Source of the DNA: Reinekea forsetii
Lineage (GTDB): Bacteria > Pseudomonadota > Gammaproteobacteria > Pseudomonadales > Natronospirillaceae
DNA length: 64,000 nucleotides
Assembly (NCBI RefSeq): GCF_002795845.1
Contig: NZ_CP011797.1
Location: 310,001-374,000, forward strand
Reading direction: 5' to 3'
A program made the translations under genes and the position numbers. Shown piece after piece: positions 8,334-19,032 of the stretch. Within the stretch, counting starts at the first letter, position 1, and each line of letters begins with the position of its first letter. Under the pieces are notes generated by a model. The model was not told where the DNA came from and did not search any database. It saw only the letters and a list, made by a program, of their open reading frames with translations.

Positions 8334-9245
8334 GTAGGGTGGGGCGATCATCTCGTCGAGAATCCCTTCACGAATCGCCTTATTGGAGATGCGCATTTCC
8401 TGGATGTCGAACAGATGAAAGATGCGATGTAGGATTATATAACCCGCAGCGAACACGGCAATGCGCCGCGGGTTTAATTCCAACAGATGGGACAATTGCT
8501 GCTGGTTCCCCGCTTGGGTTAAAACCGGCAACAGACGATCTAATTGTTTGCGCTTGATCACGCCCTCGTCGGCAATGCCCAGATTATGCATGGCCCAACT
8601 GACGGCCTTTATTGTACCAGAGGAACCCATTGCATCGTCCCAGTTGAGATCCTTAAAACGATCCGAGACCGTGGCCAACTGGCTGTCGACAAAGTCCATA
8701 CAGGCATTGAGTTGGCCTTGGGGCAGGCTGTCGTAATCGAGAAACTCTGAGGTCAGGGTGACACAGCCCAGCTCAAGGCTGGCCACGGCCAAGGGTTCTC
8801 GGCCCGAACCGACGATCATTTCGGTACTGCCACCGCCGATGTCGAGTACGAACCGCTTTTGATCTGGTTGCCCTTGCGACACGCCGCGGTAGATGTAGAG
8901 CGCTTCATCTTCGCCCGTGAGGATGCGGATAGGCTGCCCCAAAGCCGTCTCGGCCAGGCGCAAAAAGTTTTGGTCCTGATAGAGCATGCGAAAGGCACTG
9001 GTGCCGACCGCGGATACGGCGACATCTGGGTAAGCCTTGAGTAATTGGCCAAAATGCGACAGACAACGTAAAGCCCGACCACGGGTTTCATGATTGATTC
9101 GGCCGGCATCGACACCGGCGGCCAGGCGCACTAACTCGCGCCGACAGTCAACCGAGACCAGCCTGTTGTTCTCATTTTTCATCAAAACGAGATGAAAGCT
9201 ATTAGAGCCTAAGTCGACGGCTGCAACATACTGAGGTTCGTTCAT
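8322..9245 (-). CDS. ppx: Short-form exopolyphosphatase / pppGpp phosphohydrolase (Ppx/GppA family)
   Basis: The 307-residue protein is a member of the actin-fold Ppx/GppA family that removes terminal phosphate from polyphosphate or pppGpp. Motifs are DLGSNSFHLVL (phosphate 1), SAVGTSAFR, DIGGGSTEMIVG (phosphate 2) and GSSGTIKAVSWA. The protein ends soon after the second actin-like subdomain and lacks the C-terminal HD-like region of the 513-residue E. coli Ppx, so it belongs to the short single-module class. Substrate preference (polyP or pppGpp) cannot be read from sequence. ATG start at 9245. It is convergent with tolC, and no ppk gene is in the window. Confidence 0.88.
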   Translation of the reverse strand: MNEPQYVAAVDLGSNSFHLVLMKNENNRLVSVDCRRELVRLAAGVDAGRINHETRGRALRCLSHFGQLLKAYPDVAVSAVGTSAFRMLYQDQNFLRLAETALGQPIRILTGEDEALYIYRGVSQGQPDQKRFVLDIGGGSTEMIVGSGREPLAVASLELGCVTLTSEFLDYDSLPQGQLNACMDFVDSQLATVSDRFKDLNWDDAMGSSGTIKAVSWAMHNLGIADEGVIKRKQLDRLLPVLTQAGNQQQLSHLLELNPRRIAVFAAGYIILHRIFHLFDIQEMRISNKAIREGILDEMIAPPYTVD

Positions 9246-9810
9246 GAGTCAAAGTCTTTTTATTTGCCCCAGAATATAGCGGTAAATGGCCTTCAAAGCC
9301 AAACAAAGGGTGCCCAAGGTGGTTAAAAATCAGACTTAAGCGTAAGGAGTGTCGAGTTGCCTCTCGCCTTGCAACTTTCAATTTTGACCCACACTGCAAA
9401 AAATGGAAAAGAGTCTGGCAGAAATATCACCTACAACAGCCCAGGCAGCAGCAGCCGGGGCCAACACCCCAATGACCCCGCGAGTGACGAAATCAGTCCG
9501 CGGTAAGAGTCAGGTAAAATCAGGCCTAAGCCCCTGATGTCGGGTTTTATTTGACCCCTTGGTCAGGCATTCGTCGAGGGGTCAAGCCTATTTAGCGGCC
9601 GGTTTTGTCGAGTGGAGGGCGGTCAATACCGATTCTTACGTTGCTACCAAGCGTTGAATCATTAGTATGGTTCTTTCGAGTATGTGCTGCGCATTTTCAC
9701 GTTTGCGACATACCGCATCGTTATCCTGCTGTTAACCGGCAAACACTATCATTTTGATCGTCTCCAATCGTGACATTGGGGATATGTAAGAACCGAACTG
9801 GAAGATTGAC
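9246..9810. other. 565-base intergenic region upstream of gltB
   Basis: This divergent region lies between ppx and gltB. No credible protein-coding frame is seen. The left end must hold the ppx promoter. The clearest element is the 9-bp inverted repeat at 9551-9585, listed separately. The last 150 bases before gltB are AT-richer and presumably hold its promoter, but no convincing -35/-10 pair was found. A purine-rich GGAAG about 10 bases before the gltB ATG is the likely ribosome site. Confidence 0.6.
9551..9585. promoter_or_regulatory. 9-bp perfect inverted repeat in the gltB upstream region
   Basis: TTGACCCCT (9551-9559) and AGGGGTCAA (9577-9585) are perfect inverted complements separated by 17 bases. 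It lies 226 bases upstream of gltB. No U-tract follows on either strand, so a terminator is unlikely. A binding site for a dimeric regulator or an RNA hairpin is more likely. The regulator is not identifiable. Confidence 0.4.
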
Positions 9811-12800
9811 ATGAAAAAGCTATACCCTGGATTGTACCGACCCGAATTTGAACACGATGCCTGTGGCATCGGCTTTGTTGCCAACCTGAAAGGGCGCAAA
9901 TCGCATGGCGTCATTGAAAATGCGCTAACCATGCTCGCCGCGATGGAGCATCGAGGCGGAACCGGAGTCGATATTAACAGTGGTGATGGCGCCGGCGTCT
10001 TGATCCAGATTCCACATGACTTTCTCGCCGAAGAGACCCTCGCCTTGGGTCTCAATTTGCCTGAGAGCGGTGAATATGGCGTCGGCATGGTGTTCTTCCC
10101 GGCGGATGAAACCCGGCGCGCTGAATGCCGCGCCATCGTCGAGCGCAATATCAGCAAATTGGGCCTGACTTTGCTCGGTTACCGACCGGTACCGACCGAT
10201 AACAGCATGATCGGCCAGACCGCCCTCGATACCGAACCGTGCATCGAACAAATATTTATCCAGAACACCAATTGCAAGACGCAGCAACAGTTTGAACGCA
10301 AACTCTATGTATTGCGCAACTACTGCTCGCATCTGATCTATGACACGGTTGCGGGGATCGGCGAAGACTTCTATGTCGCGTCGATGTCCTCACGCACTCT
10401 GGTTTATAAGGGTCAGCTGACCACCGCGCAGGTCCGCGAATATTATCTCGATCTACAGAACGAGCGTTGTGTCTCAGCCATGGCGATGTTTCACAGCCGC
10501 TTTGCAACCAACACCATCCCGCACTGGCGCCGCGCCCAGCCGTTCCGTTATCTGTCGCACAACGGCGAAATCAATACCGTCAACGGCAACATCAACTGGC
10601 TCACAGCACGTCAGGCGCTGTTTGAGTCGGTTAATTTCACTACCGAAGAGATGGATATGCTCTTGCCGATCTACGATCGTGGCATGTCCGATTCGGCCAA
10701 CCTCGACATGATGGTTGAGCTGCTGGTTTTGTCCGGTCGTCCGTTGGCGCAAGCCATGATGATGGTGGTGCCGGAAGCCTGGCAGACGCAGGACGATATG
10801 GACCCGGCCAAGCGGGCCTTCTACGAATATTATGCCTGTATTATGGAGCCTTGGGATGGCCCGGCGTCGATCTCCTTTACCGACGGCAATGTTATTGGCG
10901 CCACACTCGACCGCAACGGTCTGCGCCCATCACGCTATTTGGTGACCAATGACGACATGGTGGTCATGGGTTCTGAGACTGGCGCGTTGATGGTCGATCA
11001 GTCAACCGTGATCGAAAAGGGTCGCCTCGAACCGGGCAAAATCTTTATTTGCGACCTAGAGAAGGGTCGCATCATCTCCGATACCGAGGTGAAGTCGGAC
11101 ATCAGCAGTCGTCAGAACTATCTCGACTGGGTCGCTGACGAGAAGATCGTCCTGGATGACCTGCCGACCCCTGAGGTGACGGTTGAGCATCCAATGCTCG
11201 GCAACTTGCAAAAGCGTCAGCGCGCCTTCGGTTATACCGACGAAGACCTGCGCCTAATCCTAGCCGATATGGTTGGCACGAAAAAAGAGCCGCTTGGCTC
11301 CATGGGTACCGATACCCCCTTCGCTATTCTGTCCGATCGGCCACAACATCTGTCGCACTATTTTAAGCAGCTTTTTGCACAGGTCACCAACCCGCCGATC
11401 GATCCGATCCGCGAAGAGATGGTCATGTCACTGCGCACATACATCGGTGGCGACCTGAATCTGTTGGCCGAAACCGCCAAGCATTGCCATAAGCTGGAAA
11501 TTAAGCGGCCGGTACTCAATAACGAACAGCTGATGAAGTTGCGTTATATCGATCACGCGCACTTCCAGACCCGCACCATTCCGACAACTTTTCGGGCGAC
11601 TGGTGCCAGCGGCGAATTGGAGCGTGCCCTTGAACGCATCTGTCGCTATGCGGTCGATGCGGTCAACGATGGCTTCCAAATTATTGTCCTCAGCGATCGC
11701 GATATCGATACCGATCACGTCGCCATACCCTCGGTCTTAGCGACTGCGGCCGTGCATCACCATTTGATCCGCTCCGGCTTGCGCGCCGACTGCGATATAG
11801 TTGGCGAATTTGGCGACGTACGTGAGACGCATCATGTGGCCACCGTGCTCGGTTTTGGGGCATCCGCGGTCAACCCGTACATCGCCATCGAAACGCTGAT
11901 GGAGCTGCGCAACGACGGTATTATCGACGCCGAGTTGACCGATAAGGATGTCTTTGCCCGCTATGCGTACGCCATCGACTCCGGCCTGCTGAAAATATTT
12001 TCCAAAATGGGCATCTCGACCCTACAGTCCTATCAGGGCGCGCAGATATTCGAAGCCCTGGGTATTAAACAAGATGTGATCGATCGGTATTTTACCGGCA
12101 CCGTGTCGCGTATCGAGGGCATCGGGCTGGATGAGATCGCGCGTGAGTCCTTAACCAAGCACCGCACCGGCTACCCGTTGGAAGATCAGATTTTCATGGA
12201 ATCGACCCTGCCCTCGGGCGGCGATTATGCCTGGCGCCACGATGGCGAACGGCATCTGTTTAATCCGACCACGGTGCGTTTGCTGCAGCACGCTACCGAG
12301 CAGAATAACCAAGCACTGTTTAAGGAATATTGCCGCAATATCGATGACCAGTCGAATTCGCTCTATACCTTACGCGGTCTATTGAAGTTTCGCTCGGATC
12401 GCCCGGCGGTACCGCTCGCTGAAGTGGAATCGATCGAGCAAATTTTTAAGCGCTTTGCCACCGGCGCCATGTCGTTCGGCTCCATTTCCTGGGAAGCCCA
12501 TACCACCTTGGCGATCGCGATGAATCGTATCGGCGGTAAGTCGAATTCCGGTGAGGGCGGTGAAGATCCGATCCGCTTTACGCCGCTGGAAAACGGCGAC
12601 AATATGATCTCGAAAATCAAGCAGGTCGCCTCGGGTCGCTTCGGTGTGACCAGTCACTACCTGACCAACGCCGAAGAGTTGCAGATCAAGATGGCCCAGG
12701 GTGCCAAGCCCGGAGAAGGCGGTCAGCTGCCCGGTCACAAGGTGGATGCTTGGATCGGTCGGACCCGTGGTTCGACCCCAGGGGTCGGTCTGATCTCCCC

Positions 12801-14427
12801 GCCGCCGCATCACGATATTTACTCGATCGAAGATCTGGCGCAACTTATCTTCGACCTGAAAAACGCTAATCGTGCGGCGCGCATCAACGTCAAACTGGTC
12901 TCTGAAGCCGGTGTGGGTACCATTGCATCCGGCGTCTGCAAGGCTTACGCCGATGTGGTCTTGATTGCCGGACATGACGGCGGCACCGGTGCCTCGCCGC
13001 TGAGCTCAGTGAAACACGCTGGCCTGCCGTGGGAGCTCGGTTTGGCCGAGACGCACCAAACCTTGGTGCAAAACGGTTTGCGCTCGCGCATCACCGTGCA
13101 GGCCGACGGCCAGATGAAAACGCCGCGTGACCTGGCCATTGCCACCCTGCTCGGCGCTGAAGAATGGGGCGTTGCCACGGCTGCCTTGGTGGTCGAGGGC
13201 TGTATTATGATGCGCAAGTGCCATCTCAATACCTGCCCAGCGGGTATTGCGACTCAGGACAAGCAACTGCGCGAACGCTACAAGGGCAAGGTCGAGAACG
13301 TGGTGAACTTCTTCACCTTTATGGCCGAAGGTCTGCGCGAAGTGATGGCTGAACTGGGTTTTCGCTCGATCAATGAAATGGTCGGTCAGACCCAGTGTCT
13401 GGCGTCCCGGACCGATGTCGACCACTGGAAATTTAAAGCGGTCGATCTGGCCCCGGTGCTTTACAAGGCCCAGCCGATGTTCGAAAGCGACACCCTGTAC
13501 CGGTCTATCGCGCAACAACATCGCATCGATGATGTGCTCGACCGGCAGTTGATTGTCGATGCCGCCGCTGCGCTAGAGCACAGCACCCCGGTGAGCTTGG
13601 CGTATCCGATTCGCAATGTGAATCGCTCGGTCGGTGCCATGCTGTCGAATGAAATTTCCAAACGCTACCATGCCGTGGGTCTGCCGGAGGATACCATCAA
13701 GGTCAAATTCAACGGCTCTTCGGGCCAGAGTTTTGCTGCCTTTACCGCCAAGGGCGTGAGCTTTGAACTGGAAGGCGATGCCAATGACTACTTTGGCAAG
13801 GGCCTATCCGGTGGCAAGCTGGTGGTCTATCCCGACAAGCGCGCGCCCTTTGTGGCGAGTGAAAACATCGTCATTGGCAACGTCGCCTTTTTCGGGGGCA
13901 CCAGTGGCCAGGCCTTTATTCGCGGCCGCGCCGGTGAACGCTTCTGCGTCCGCAACTCCGGCGTCAGCGCCGTGGTCGAAGGGGTTGGCGATCACGGTTG
14001 TGAATATATGACCGGCGGTTGCGCCGTGATTCTGGGCAGCACCGGCCGCAACTTTGCCGCCGGCATGTCCGGTGGTGTCGCCTTTGTGCTCGATGCTAAG
14101 GGTGATTTTGCGGCCAACTGCAATATGGAAATGGTCGCCCTGGAAGCACTCACCGAGGCCGATGCGATGCAGTTGCACGGCCTAGTGCAGCAGCATTACG
14201 AGCTGACTGAATCCGATGTCGCCCAAGCCTTGCTCGCCGACTGGGCTGAGGCCCTGACCCACTTTACCAAGGTGATGCCAGTCGACTACAAGCAGATTCA
14301 GACCTATATGCAGGCCGCGCGCGACTCCGGTAAGTACCAAACCGAAGACGAGGTCACCGAGGCGGCATTTCAGATGCACATTGAATTTTTGAAAGCACCG
14401 AAAAAATCCGTGCAAGCTACGGCATAA
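9811..14427 (+). CDS. gltB: Glutamate synthase (NADPH) large subunit
   Basis: GltB is the catalytic subunit of GOGAT, converting glutamine plus 2-oxoglutarate to two glutamates with electrons from GltD. The 1538-residue protein is full length. The N-terminal class II glutaminase domain has its nucleophile Cys18 in [13 protein letters not shown]. The central domain and the FMN-binding synthase domain follow, the latter with [21 protein letters not shown] and [13 protein letters not shown]. The 3Fe-4S cysteines are in [17 protein letters not shown]. The C-terminal GXGXG beta-helix repeats ([28 protein letters not shown]) close the protein. If processed as in E. coli, the first 17 residues are removed to expose Cys18. 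gltD follows after 10 bases. Confidence 0.98.
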   Translation: MKKLYPGLYRPEFEHDACGIGFVANLKGRKSHGVIENALTMLAAMEHRGGTGVDINSGDGAGVLIQIPHDFLAEETLALGLNLPESGEYGVGMVFFPADETRRAECRAIVERNISKLGLTLLGYRPVPTDNSMIGQTALDTEPCIEQIFIQNTNCKTQQQFERKLYVLRNYCSHLIYDTVAGIGEDFYVASMSSRTLVYKGQLTTAQVREYYLDLQNERCVSAMAMFHSRFATNTIPHWRRAQPFRYLSHNGEINTVNGNINWLTARQALFESVNFTTEEMDMLLPIYDRGMSDSANLDMMVELLVLSGRPLAQAMMMVVPEAWQTQDDMDPAKRAFYEYYACIMEPWDGPASISFTDGNVIGATLDRNGLRPSRYLVTNDDMVVMGSETGALMVDQSTVIEKGRLEPGKIFICDLEKGRIISDTEVKSDISSRQNYLDWVADEKIVLDDLPTPEVTVEHPMLGNLQKRQRAFGYTDEDLRLILADMVGTKKEPLGSMGTDTPFAILSDRPQHLSHYFKQLFAQVTNPPIDPIREEMVMSLRTYIGGDLNLLAETAKHCHKLEIKRPVLNNEQLMKLRYIDHAHFQTRTIPTTFRATGASGELERALERICRYAVDAVNDGFQIIVLSDRDIDTDHVAIPSVLATAAVHHHLIRSGLRADCDIVGEFGDVRETHHVATVLGFGASAVNPYIAIETLMELRNDGIIDAELTDKDVFARYAYAIDSGLLKIFSKMGISTLQSYQGAQIFEALGIKQDVIDRYFTGTVSRIEGIGLDEIARESLTKHRTGYPLEDQIFMESTLPSGGDYAWRHDGERHLFNPTTVRLLQHATEQNNQALFKEYCRNIDDQSNSLYTLRGLLKFRSDRPAVPLAEVESIEQIFKRFATGAMSFGSISWEAHTTLAIAMNRIGGKSNSGEGGEDPIRFTPLENGDNMISKIKQVASGRFGVTSHYLTNAEELQIKMAQGAKPGEGGQLPGHKVDAWIGRTRGSTPGVGLISPPPHHDIYSIEDLAQLIFDLKNANRAARINVKLVSEAGVGTIASGVCKAYADVVLIAGHDGGTGASPLSSVKHAGLPWELGLAETHQTLVQNGLRSRITVQADGQMKTPRDLAIATLLGAEEWGVATAALVVEGCIMMRKCHLNTCPAGIATQDKQLRERYKGKVENVVNFFTFMAEGLREVMAELGFRSINEMVGQTQCLASRTDVDHWKFKAVDLAPVLYKAQPMFESDTLYRSIAQQHRIDDVLDRQLIVDAAAALEHSTPVSLAYPIRNVNRSVGAMLSNEISKRYHAVGLPEDTIKVKFNGSSGQSFAAFTAKGVSFELEGDANDYFGKGLSGGKLVVYPDKRAPFVASENIVIGNVAFFGGTSGQAFIRGRAGERFCVRNSGVSAVVEGVGDHGCEYMTGGCAVILGSTGRNFAAGMSGGVAFVLDAKGDFAANCNMEMVALEALTEADAMQLHGLVQQHYELTESDVAQALLADWAEALTHFTKVMPVDYKQIQTYMQAARDSGKYQTEDEVTEAAFQMHIEFLKAPKKSVQATA

Positions 14428-14437
14428 GGAAACAGAC

Positions 14438-15928
14438 ATGGGAAATCCAACGGGTTTTATCGAGATTGCACGTAAGTTACCGGAAGACCGTGATGCCAAA
14501 AGCCGGCTAATCGACTGGCAGGAAGTGCACGAGCACTTGCCCGAAGCCGAGATCAAACAACAGGCATCGCGTTGCATGGATTGCGGCGTGCCCTTCTGCA
14601 TGTCGGGCCAGTCCGAATATGCACCAGTGGTGGCCGGCTGTCCGGTCAACAACCTGATTCCAGAATGGAATGATCTAATCTATCGCGGTCGTTGGAAGGA
14701 AGCCTTGCAGCGTCTGCACAAGACCAATAACTTTCCAGAATTTACCGGACGCGTTTGCCCGGCACCCTGTGAAGGTTCCTGCGTATTAGGCATCAATGCT
14801 GACCCGGTGACCATCAAGCTGCACGAAGTATCGATTATCGAGCGTGGCTTTAGCGAAGGCTGGATCACCGCCCAACCGCCGAGCAAACGGACCGGTAAAA
14901 CGGTTGCCGTGATTGGCTCCGGCCCCGCCGGTTTGGCCGCCGCCGCGCAGTTGAATTCGGCCGGCCATAAGGTCACGGTATTCGAACGGGCCGATCGGAT
15001 TGGCGGGTTGCTGATGTATGGCATCCCCAATATGAAGCTGCAGAAAGAGCTGGTGGAACGCCGGGTGCAACTGATGTTCGAAGAGGGCATTACCTTTGTC
15101 ACCGATACCGAGGTGGGCAAGGACATCAGCCTGGCGCAGATCCACGCCGATTTCAGTGCCGTGGTCTTTGCCACCGGTGCGACGGTCCCGCGCGATTTAG
15201 TCGTAGACGGCCGATCGGCACAGGGCGTGCATTTTGCCATGGAATTTCTCGGCAAAAACACCAAGAGCCTGTTGGACTCGCAGCATCAGGATGGCCAATA
15301 CATCAGCGCCCAAGGCAAGGATGTGGTGGTGATCGGCGGCGGCGATACCGGCACCGATTGCGTCGGGACCTCGATGCGGCACGGCTGCAAGTCGGTGATT
15401 CAGCTGGAAATCATGCCGCAACCACCTGGCCGCCGTCAGGCCAATAATCCGTGGCCGCAGTGGCCCAAGCGATTGTTGGTCGATTACGGTCAGCAGGAGT
15501 CGGTCGCCGTGCAGGGTCATGACCCGCGCATTTACGAAGTGATGACCAAGCAGATAGAGCAGGACGCCCAGGGTCAGGTTGTGGCCGTGCACACCGTGAA
15601 GATCGAATGGCAGAAAAACGCCACCGGTCAGATGGTGCCGGTGGAAGTCGCCGGCAGCGCAACCCGCTACCCGGCCGATTTAGTCTTGCTGGCCATGGGC
15701 TTTATGGGACCGGAAGCGGCACCCTTGCAGGCGCTGGGCGTTGCCCAAGACGCGCGCTCCAATGCCCAGGCCGCCTATGGTGCCTTCAATACCAATGTCG
15801 AGGGTGTGTTCGCCTGCGGCGACGCCCGACGCGGTCAGAGTCTGATCGTGTGGGCGATCAATGAAGGCCGTGGCGCGGCGCACGAAGTGGATAAGTTCCT
15901 GATGGGTAAAACCTACCTGCCGAAGTAA
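14438..15928 (+). CDS. gltD: Glutamate synthase (NADPH) small subunit
   Basis: GltD takes electrons from NADPH through FAD and two 4Fe-4S clusters to GltB. The 496-residue protein has the N-terminal cluster-binding cysteines in [21 protein letters not shown] and [15 protein letters not shown]. The FAD Rossmann motif is [13 protein letters not shown] around residues 153-165. The NADPH-binding motif is [14 protein letters not shown]. The C-terminal [18 protein letters not shown] closes the FAD site. It is co-transcribed with gltB (10-base gap) and ends at a strong terminator at 15942-15986. Confidence 0.98.
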   Translation: MGNPTGFIEIARKLPEDRDAKSRLIDWQEVHEHLPEAEIKQQASRCMDCGVPFCMSGQSEYAPVVAGCPVNNLIPEWNDLIYRGRWKEALQRLHKTNNFPEFTGRVCPAPCEGSCVLGINADPVTIKLHEVSIIERGFSEGWITAQPPSKRTGKTVAVIGSGPAGLAAAAQLNSAGHKVTVFERADRIGGLLMYGIPNMKLQKELVERRVQLMFEEGITFVTDTEVGKDISLAQIHADFSAVVFATGATVPRDLVVDGRSAQGVHFAMEFLGKNTKSLLDSQHQDGQYISAQGKDVVVIGGGDTGTDCVGTSMRHGCKSVIQLEIMPQPPGRRQANNPWPQWPKRLLVDYGQQESVAVQGHDPRIYEVMTKQIEQDAQGQVVAVHTVKIEWQKNATGQMVPVEVAGSATRYPADLVLLAMGFMGPEAAPLQALGVAQDARSNAQAAYGAFNTNVEGVFACGDARRGQSLIVWAINEGRGAAHEVDKFLMGKTYLPK

Positions 15929-15941
15929 GATCCGCAGCACC

Positions 15942-15986
15942 AAAAAAGCCGCCACCCATTTCGATAATGGGTGGCGGCTTTTTTTT
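15942..15986. terminator. Strong bidirectional intrinsic terminator between gltD and cysK
   Basis: GCCGCCACCCATT (15948-15960) and AATGGGTGGCGGC (15966-15978) form a perfect 13-bp stem with a TCGAT loop. It is followed by eight T on the plus strand and preceded by six A, which give a U-tract on the minus strand. It can therefore serve both gltBD and the convergent cysK. Confidence 0.95.
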
Positions 15987-16125
15987 GCCTGCTCTAAGCC
16001 CCGCTAAGATACAGGTCAACACGTTGCGCCAATAAAAAGTCTTATTTGCATGGTTAATTGGCAATTAAATGCCAAAATATTGACGATCATGGGCCGACTT
16101 GGGGTCCGGTTCGACAATAGGGCCG

Positions 16126-17061
16126 CTAGTCAGCCAAATCGGCATAGAGCGAAGTCGATAGATAGCGTTCGCCGAACGACGGAATAATCACCACGATCAG
16201 CTTGCCGACATTTTCCGGTCGCTTGGCAACCTCTAAGGCGCTCCAGACCGCCGCGCCGGACGAAATACCGACCAACAGACCCTCTTGACTGGCCATCGCA
16301 CGCGCCGTGGTAAAGGCGTCGTCATTGTTGACCTGAATCACTTCAGCCAACAAATCGGTTTCTAAGATGGCCGGAATAAAGCCGGCGCCGATGCCTTGCA
16401 AGGGATGGGGTGCCTTGGTACCGCCTGACAGCACTGGCGATGCCGCCGGCTCGACAGCAATGGCTTGGAAGGCCGGATTTTTCGCCTTGAGTGCACGGGC
16501 CACACCAGTGACGGTGCCACCGGTGCCGACGCCGGCAATCAATATATCGACCTTGCCATCGGTGTCGGCCCAGATTTCTTCGGCCGTGGTGGCCGCATGG
16601 ATCGCTGGGTTGGCCGGGTTCTCAAACTGCTGGGGTATGAAATAGGTTTCTGGGTCCGACTGTTGGATCTCCTGGGCCTTGGCGATGGCGCCGCCCATGC
16701 CGTCTGGTCCGGGGGTGAGAATCAGTTCCGCGCCATAAGCCCGCAACAGGATACGACGTTCAGTGGACATGGAGGCGGGCATGGTCAGGATGCATTTATA
16801 ACCTTTGGCGGCAGCAACCATCGCCAGGGCGATGCCGGTATTGCCCGACGTGGGTTCTACAATCGTCATACCTGCTTTAAGCGAACCATCGGCCTCAGCC
16901 GCGGCAATCATCGCCGCACCGATTCGGTCTTTAACCGATTTGCCGGGGTTAAAGAACTCCAGCTTGGCCACAACGGTTGCAACGCAGCCATCCGTTAGCG
17001 CGTTTAGTTTGACGAGCGGGGTGTTGCCGATCAGATCGATCACACTGTTGGCAATGCGCAT
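16126..17061 (-). CDS. cysK: Cysteine synthase A (O-acetylserine sulfhydrylase)
   Basis: CysK is a PLP enzyme making cysteine from O-acetylserine and sulfide. The 311-residue protein shows [10 protein letters not shown] near residue 11, the PLP Lys44 in GKSVKDRIG, the asparagine loop [10 protein letters not shown] near 72, the phosphate-binding glycine loop [10 protein letters not shown] and the PLP pyridine-binding serine region [11 protein letters not shown]. Length fits CysK (about 310-325). CysM is less likely because of the KSVKDR/TSGNTG context, but sequence alone cannot fully exclude it. The ATG at 17061 has AAGGAG 7-12 bases upstream. The gene is convergent with gltD and probably monocistronic. 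Confidence 0.93.
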   Translation of the reverse strand: MRIANSVIDLIGNTPLVKLNALTDGCVATVVAKLEFFNPGKSVKDRIGAAMIAAAEADGSLKAGMTIVEPTSGNTGIALAMVAAAKGYKCILTMPASMSTERRILLRAYGAELILTPGPDGMGGAIAKAQEIQQSDPETYFIPQQFENPANPAIHAATTAEEIWADTDGKVDILIAGVGTGGTVTGVARALKAKNPAFQAIAVEPAASPVLSGGTKAPHPLQGIGAGFIPAILETDLLAEVIQVNNDDAFTTARAMASQEGLLVGISSGAAVWSALEVAKRPENVGKLIVVIIPSFGERYLSTSLYADLAD

Positions 17062-17260
17062 AGAAATCTCCTTAGGGGTTTTTAGCTATTGTAATGGCAG
17101 GATCCCAACATTGTTAATAACCATTCTCTCTAATGTGTTGGCAAAAAAATACCCAAACCCCGGAGGGAACCTTCGCAGTCTAAATTTAATGCATTGTCCA
17201 TAATTTGAAGTTGCGCACAGTCGACTGGTAAATACTGTCTATAGTTATTGGTATTGCTGA

Positions 17261-17274
17261 AAAAACCGGTTTTT
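17261..17274. promoter_or_regulatory. 14-bp palindrome before the Ig-repeat lipoprotein gene
   Basis: AAAAACCGGTTTTT is a perfect palindrome ending 28 bases before the chosen GTG start. It sits where a promoter or leader would be expected and has no following U-tract. It could be an operator or simply a short hairpin in the leader. Confidence 0.3.
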
Positions 17275-17302
17275 CATAATGAGACAGTGTGAGGAGATAC
17301 CC

Positions 17303-19009
17303 GTGAATCGAAGACTGCTTTGGTTAGTTGCCCCTATCGTGATGACAGCTCTGGTGGCCTGTGATCCGACCACTGAGGACACCAACGGCAGTGCCGGTGG
17401 CACGGCCACCACCACCGAGGGGGTCGAAATTTCCTTGGGCACGGGTTCTGGCGGCAATTTTAATGAAGGGATAATGAGTGCCTCGGTCGGCGCCGCGTCT
17501 CTGTCAGCCGGCGGGACGACCACCGTATCGGTCAATATTGTCGATGTGTCGAGCGACAATGCACTCTATTCAGGCACCCCTGTGGAGGTTGAATTTGACT
17601 CTCAATGCGCGGCCTCGGGCAAAGCGACCTTCTCCAATCCCACCGTGATAACCTCTACCGGAATCGCCTCAACCACCTATCAGGCCGAAGGCTGTTATGG
17701 TGATGACACCATCTCGGCCAAATATACGACGGCAACCGCCGCGGTGACCATTAGCGTGTCACCCGCCGACGTCAACAGCATCGGCTTCAGTGCCCTGTCG
17801 GCCTCATCGATTGCCTATGGCAACAGCTCGACCGAAGCGCAACCCAATTTATCCGTCGTAGTCTTCCTGTTGCAGGATGCCCGCGGCAATCCGGTCGAGG
17901 GCCAGACGGTAAGCTTTGAAATATCGTCAACCGATACGAACAACGGCGTGGCTCTGAGTAACAGCTCGGATATCTCCGATTCCGAAGGCCTGGTCGAAAC
18001 CCGAGTCAATGCCGGGACAGCGGCGGCCAATCTGCGCGTCGTGGCAACCTTTAGCCCGAGCGTCGGGTCAGCCATCGCGACTCAATCGCCGGCCATTGCC
18101 GTGAATACCGGTCCCGCCGATTGGGACAGCTTTATCGTCGGGCCGGATACCTGTGCGGTGGCCAAAGCCTATAATATCTTTAATTTAACCGCGCAAATCA
18201 CTGCGGTGGCCGCGGATCGGCACAATAACCCGGTCGCAGATGGCACTGAGATCTCCTTCTGGACCGAGTCGGGGCGCATTGAACCGAGCTGTCAGACGAC
18301 CTCGGGTTCCTGTTCGGCTACCTGGTGGAGTGGCGGCGGCACCACCCTGGATGAAGGCGGTGCCTTGGGTCTGTCGACCATTGTGGCCTATACCGTTGGC
18401 GAAGACTCTTTCGTTGAGCTGACGATGAAAAACGGTCTATACGATGTCGGTGAAACCATTATTGCCGCGCCGGAAATGTTCCACGATTATGATTTTGATT
18501 TGGCCTATGACGCCGGCCAAGATACCTATGTCGATTATGATAATAGCGGCACCTATGATGCCAGCAATGGTGGTATTTATAGAGGTGGGCTATGCAGTGC
18601 GGCGGCCCTGGCGGCAGGTCATTGCGGCGAGGAATCGGTGCTGGTGTGGGACTCGACCCGCATTACCCGCAGCACCACCTTTATGGCCTTGACGCCGTCC
18701 GATAGTGGTAATTGGGATGTGACCACGGCCGCTGGTGGTGCGCAAACCTTCAGCGTGGCCGTGAGCGATCTAAACGGCAATCACCCGCCTGCCGGCACAA
18801 CGTTGACAGCCACCTCGGATACGGTGGATATCGAGGTGCTGAATGGTGCTTCGCCCAACTACTGCCCCGGTGGCCCGGGCAGTCATCAGTTCTTTGTGCG
18901 AGTGAAGCCTAAGGCTGCCGATGGCGCCAGTTCTCCGGTTAAACTCTCGGTATCTGCCGGTGGCGAGGTGACATTGGATTACAGCGCGACCGCGACCGAC
19001 GACGATTAG
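17303..19009 (+). CDS. Exported lipoprotein with about four bacterial Ig-like (Big_1-type) repeats
   Basis: The product is 568 residues from the GTG at 17303. This start is preferred to the ATG at 17279 because GAGGAGA lies just before the GTG and the protein then begins with a canonical lipoprotein signal peptide (VNRRLLWLVAPIVMTALVAC, lipobox LVAC, Cys20). Aspartate-21 after the cysteine would favour inner-membrane retention under the E. coli +2 rule, which does not hold in all gammaproteobacteria. About four repeats share a pattern like LQDARGNPVEGQTVSFEI, near residues 65-150, 180-260, 295-370 and 480-555. Between the third and fourth is an acidic, EF-hand-like stretch (about 395-420: DYDFDLAYDAGQD, DYDNSGTYD). 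Such repeats are typical of adhesins or surface scaffolds; the actual function is unknown. Confidence 0.75.
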   Translation: MNRRLLWLVAPIVMTALVACDPTTEDTNGSAGGTATTTEGVEISLGTGSGGNFNEGIMSASVGAASLSAGGTTTVSVNIVDVSSDNALYSGTPVEVEFDSQCAASGKATFSNPTVITSTGIASTTYQAEGCYGDDTISAKYTTATAAVTISVSPADVNSIGFSALSASSIAYGNSSTEAQPNLSVVVFLLQDARGNPVEGQTVSFEISSTDTNNGVALSNSSDISDSEGLVETRVNAGTAAANLRVVATFSPSVGSAIATQSPAIAVNTGPADWDSFIVGPDTCAVAKAYNIFNLTAQITAVAADRHNNPVADGTEISFWTESGRIEPSCQTTSGSCSATWWSGGGTTLDEGGALGLSTIVAYTVGEDSFVELTMKNGLYDVGETIIAAPEMFHDYDFDLAYDAGQDTYVDYDNSGTYDASNGGIYRGGLCSAAALAAGHCGEESVLVWDSTRITRSTTFMALTPSDSGNWDVTTAAGGAQTFSVAVSDLNGNHPPAGTTLTATSDTVDIEVLNGASPNYCPGGPGSHQFFVRVKPKAADGASSPVKLSVSAGGEVTLDYSATATDDD

Positions 19010-19032
19010 GTGATGGTGTGTTATGAATCCGG

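Noticed and set aside
12379-12975. 198-codon antisense frame inside gltB
   Set aside because: It is fully within a conserved catalytic region of gltB on the opposite strand and has no recognisable motifs.
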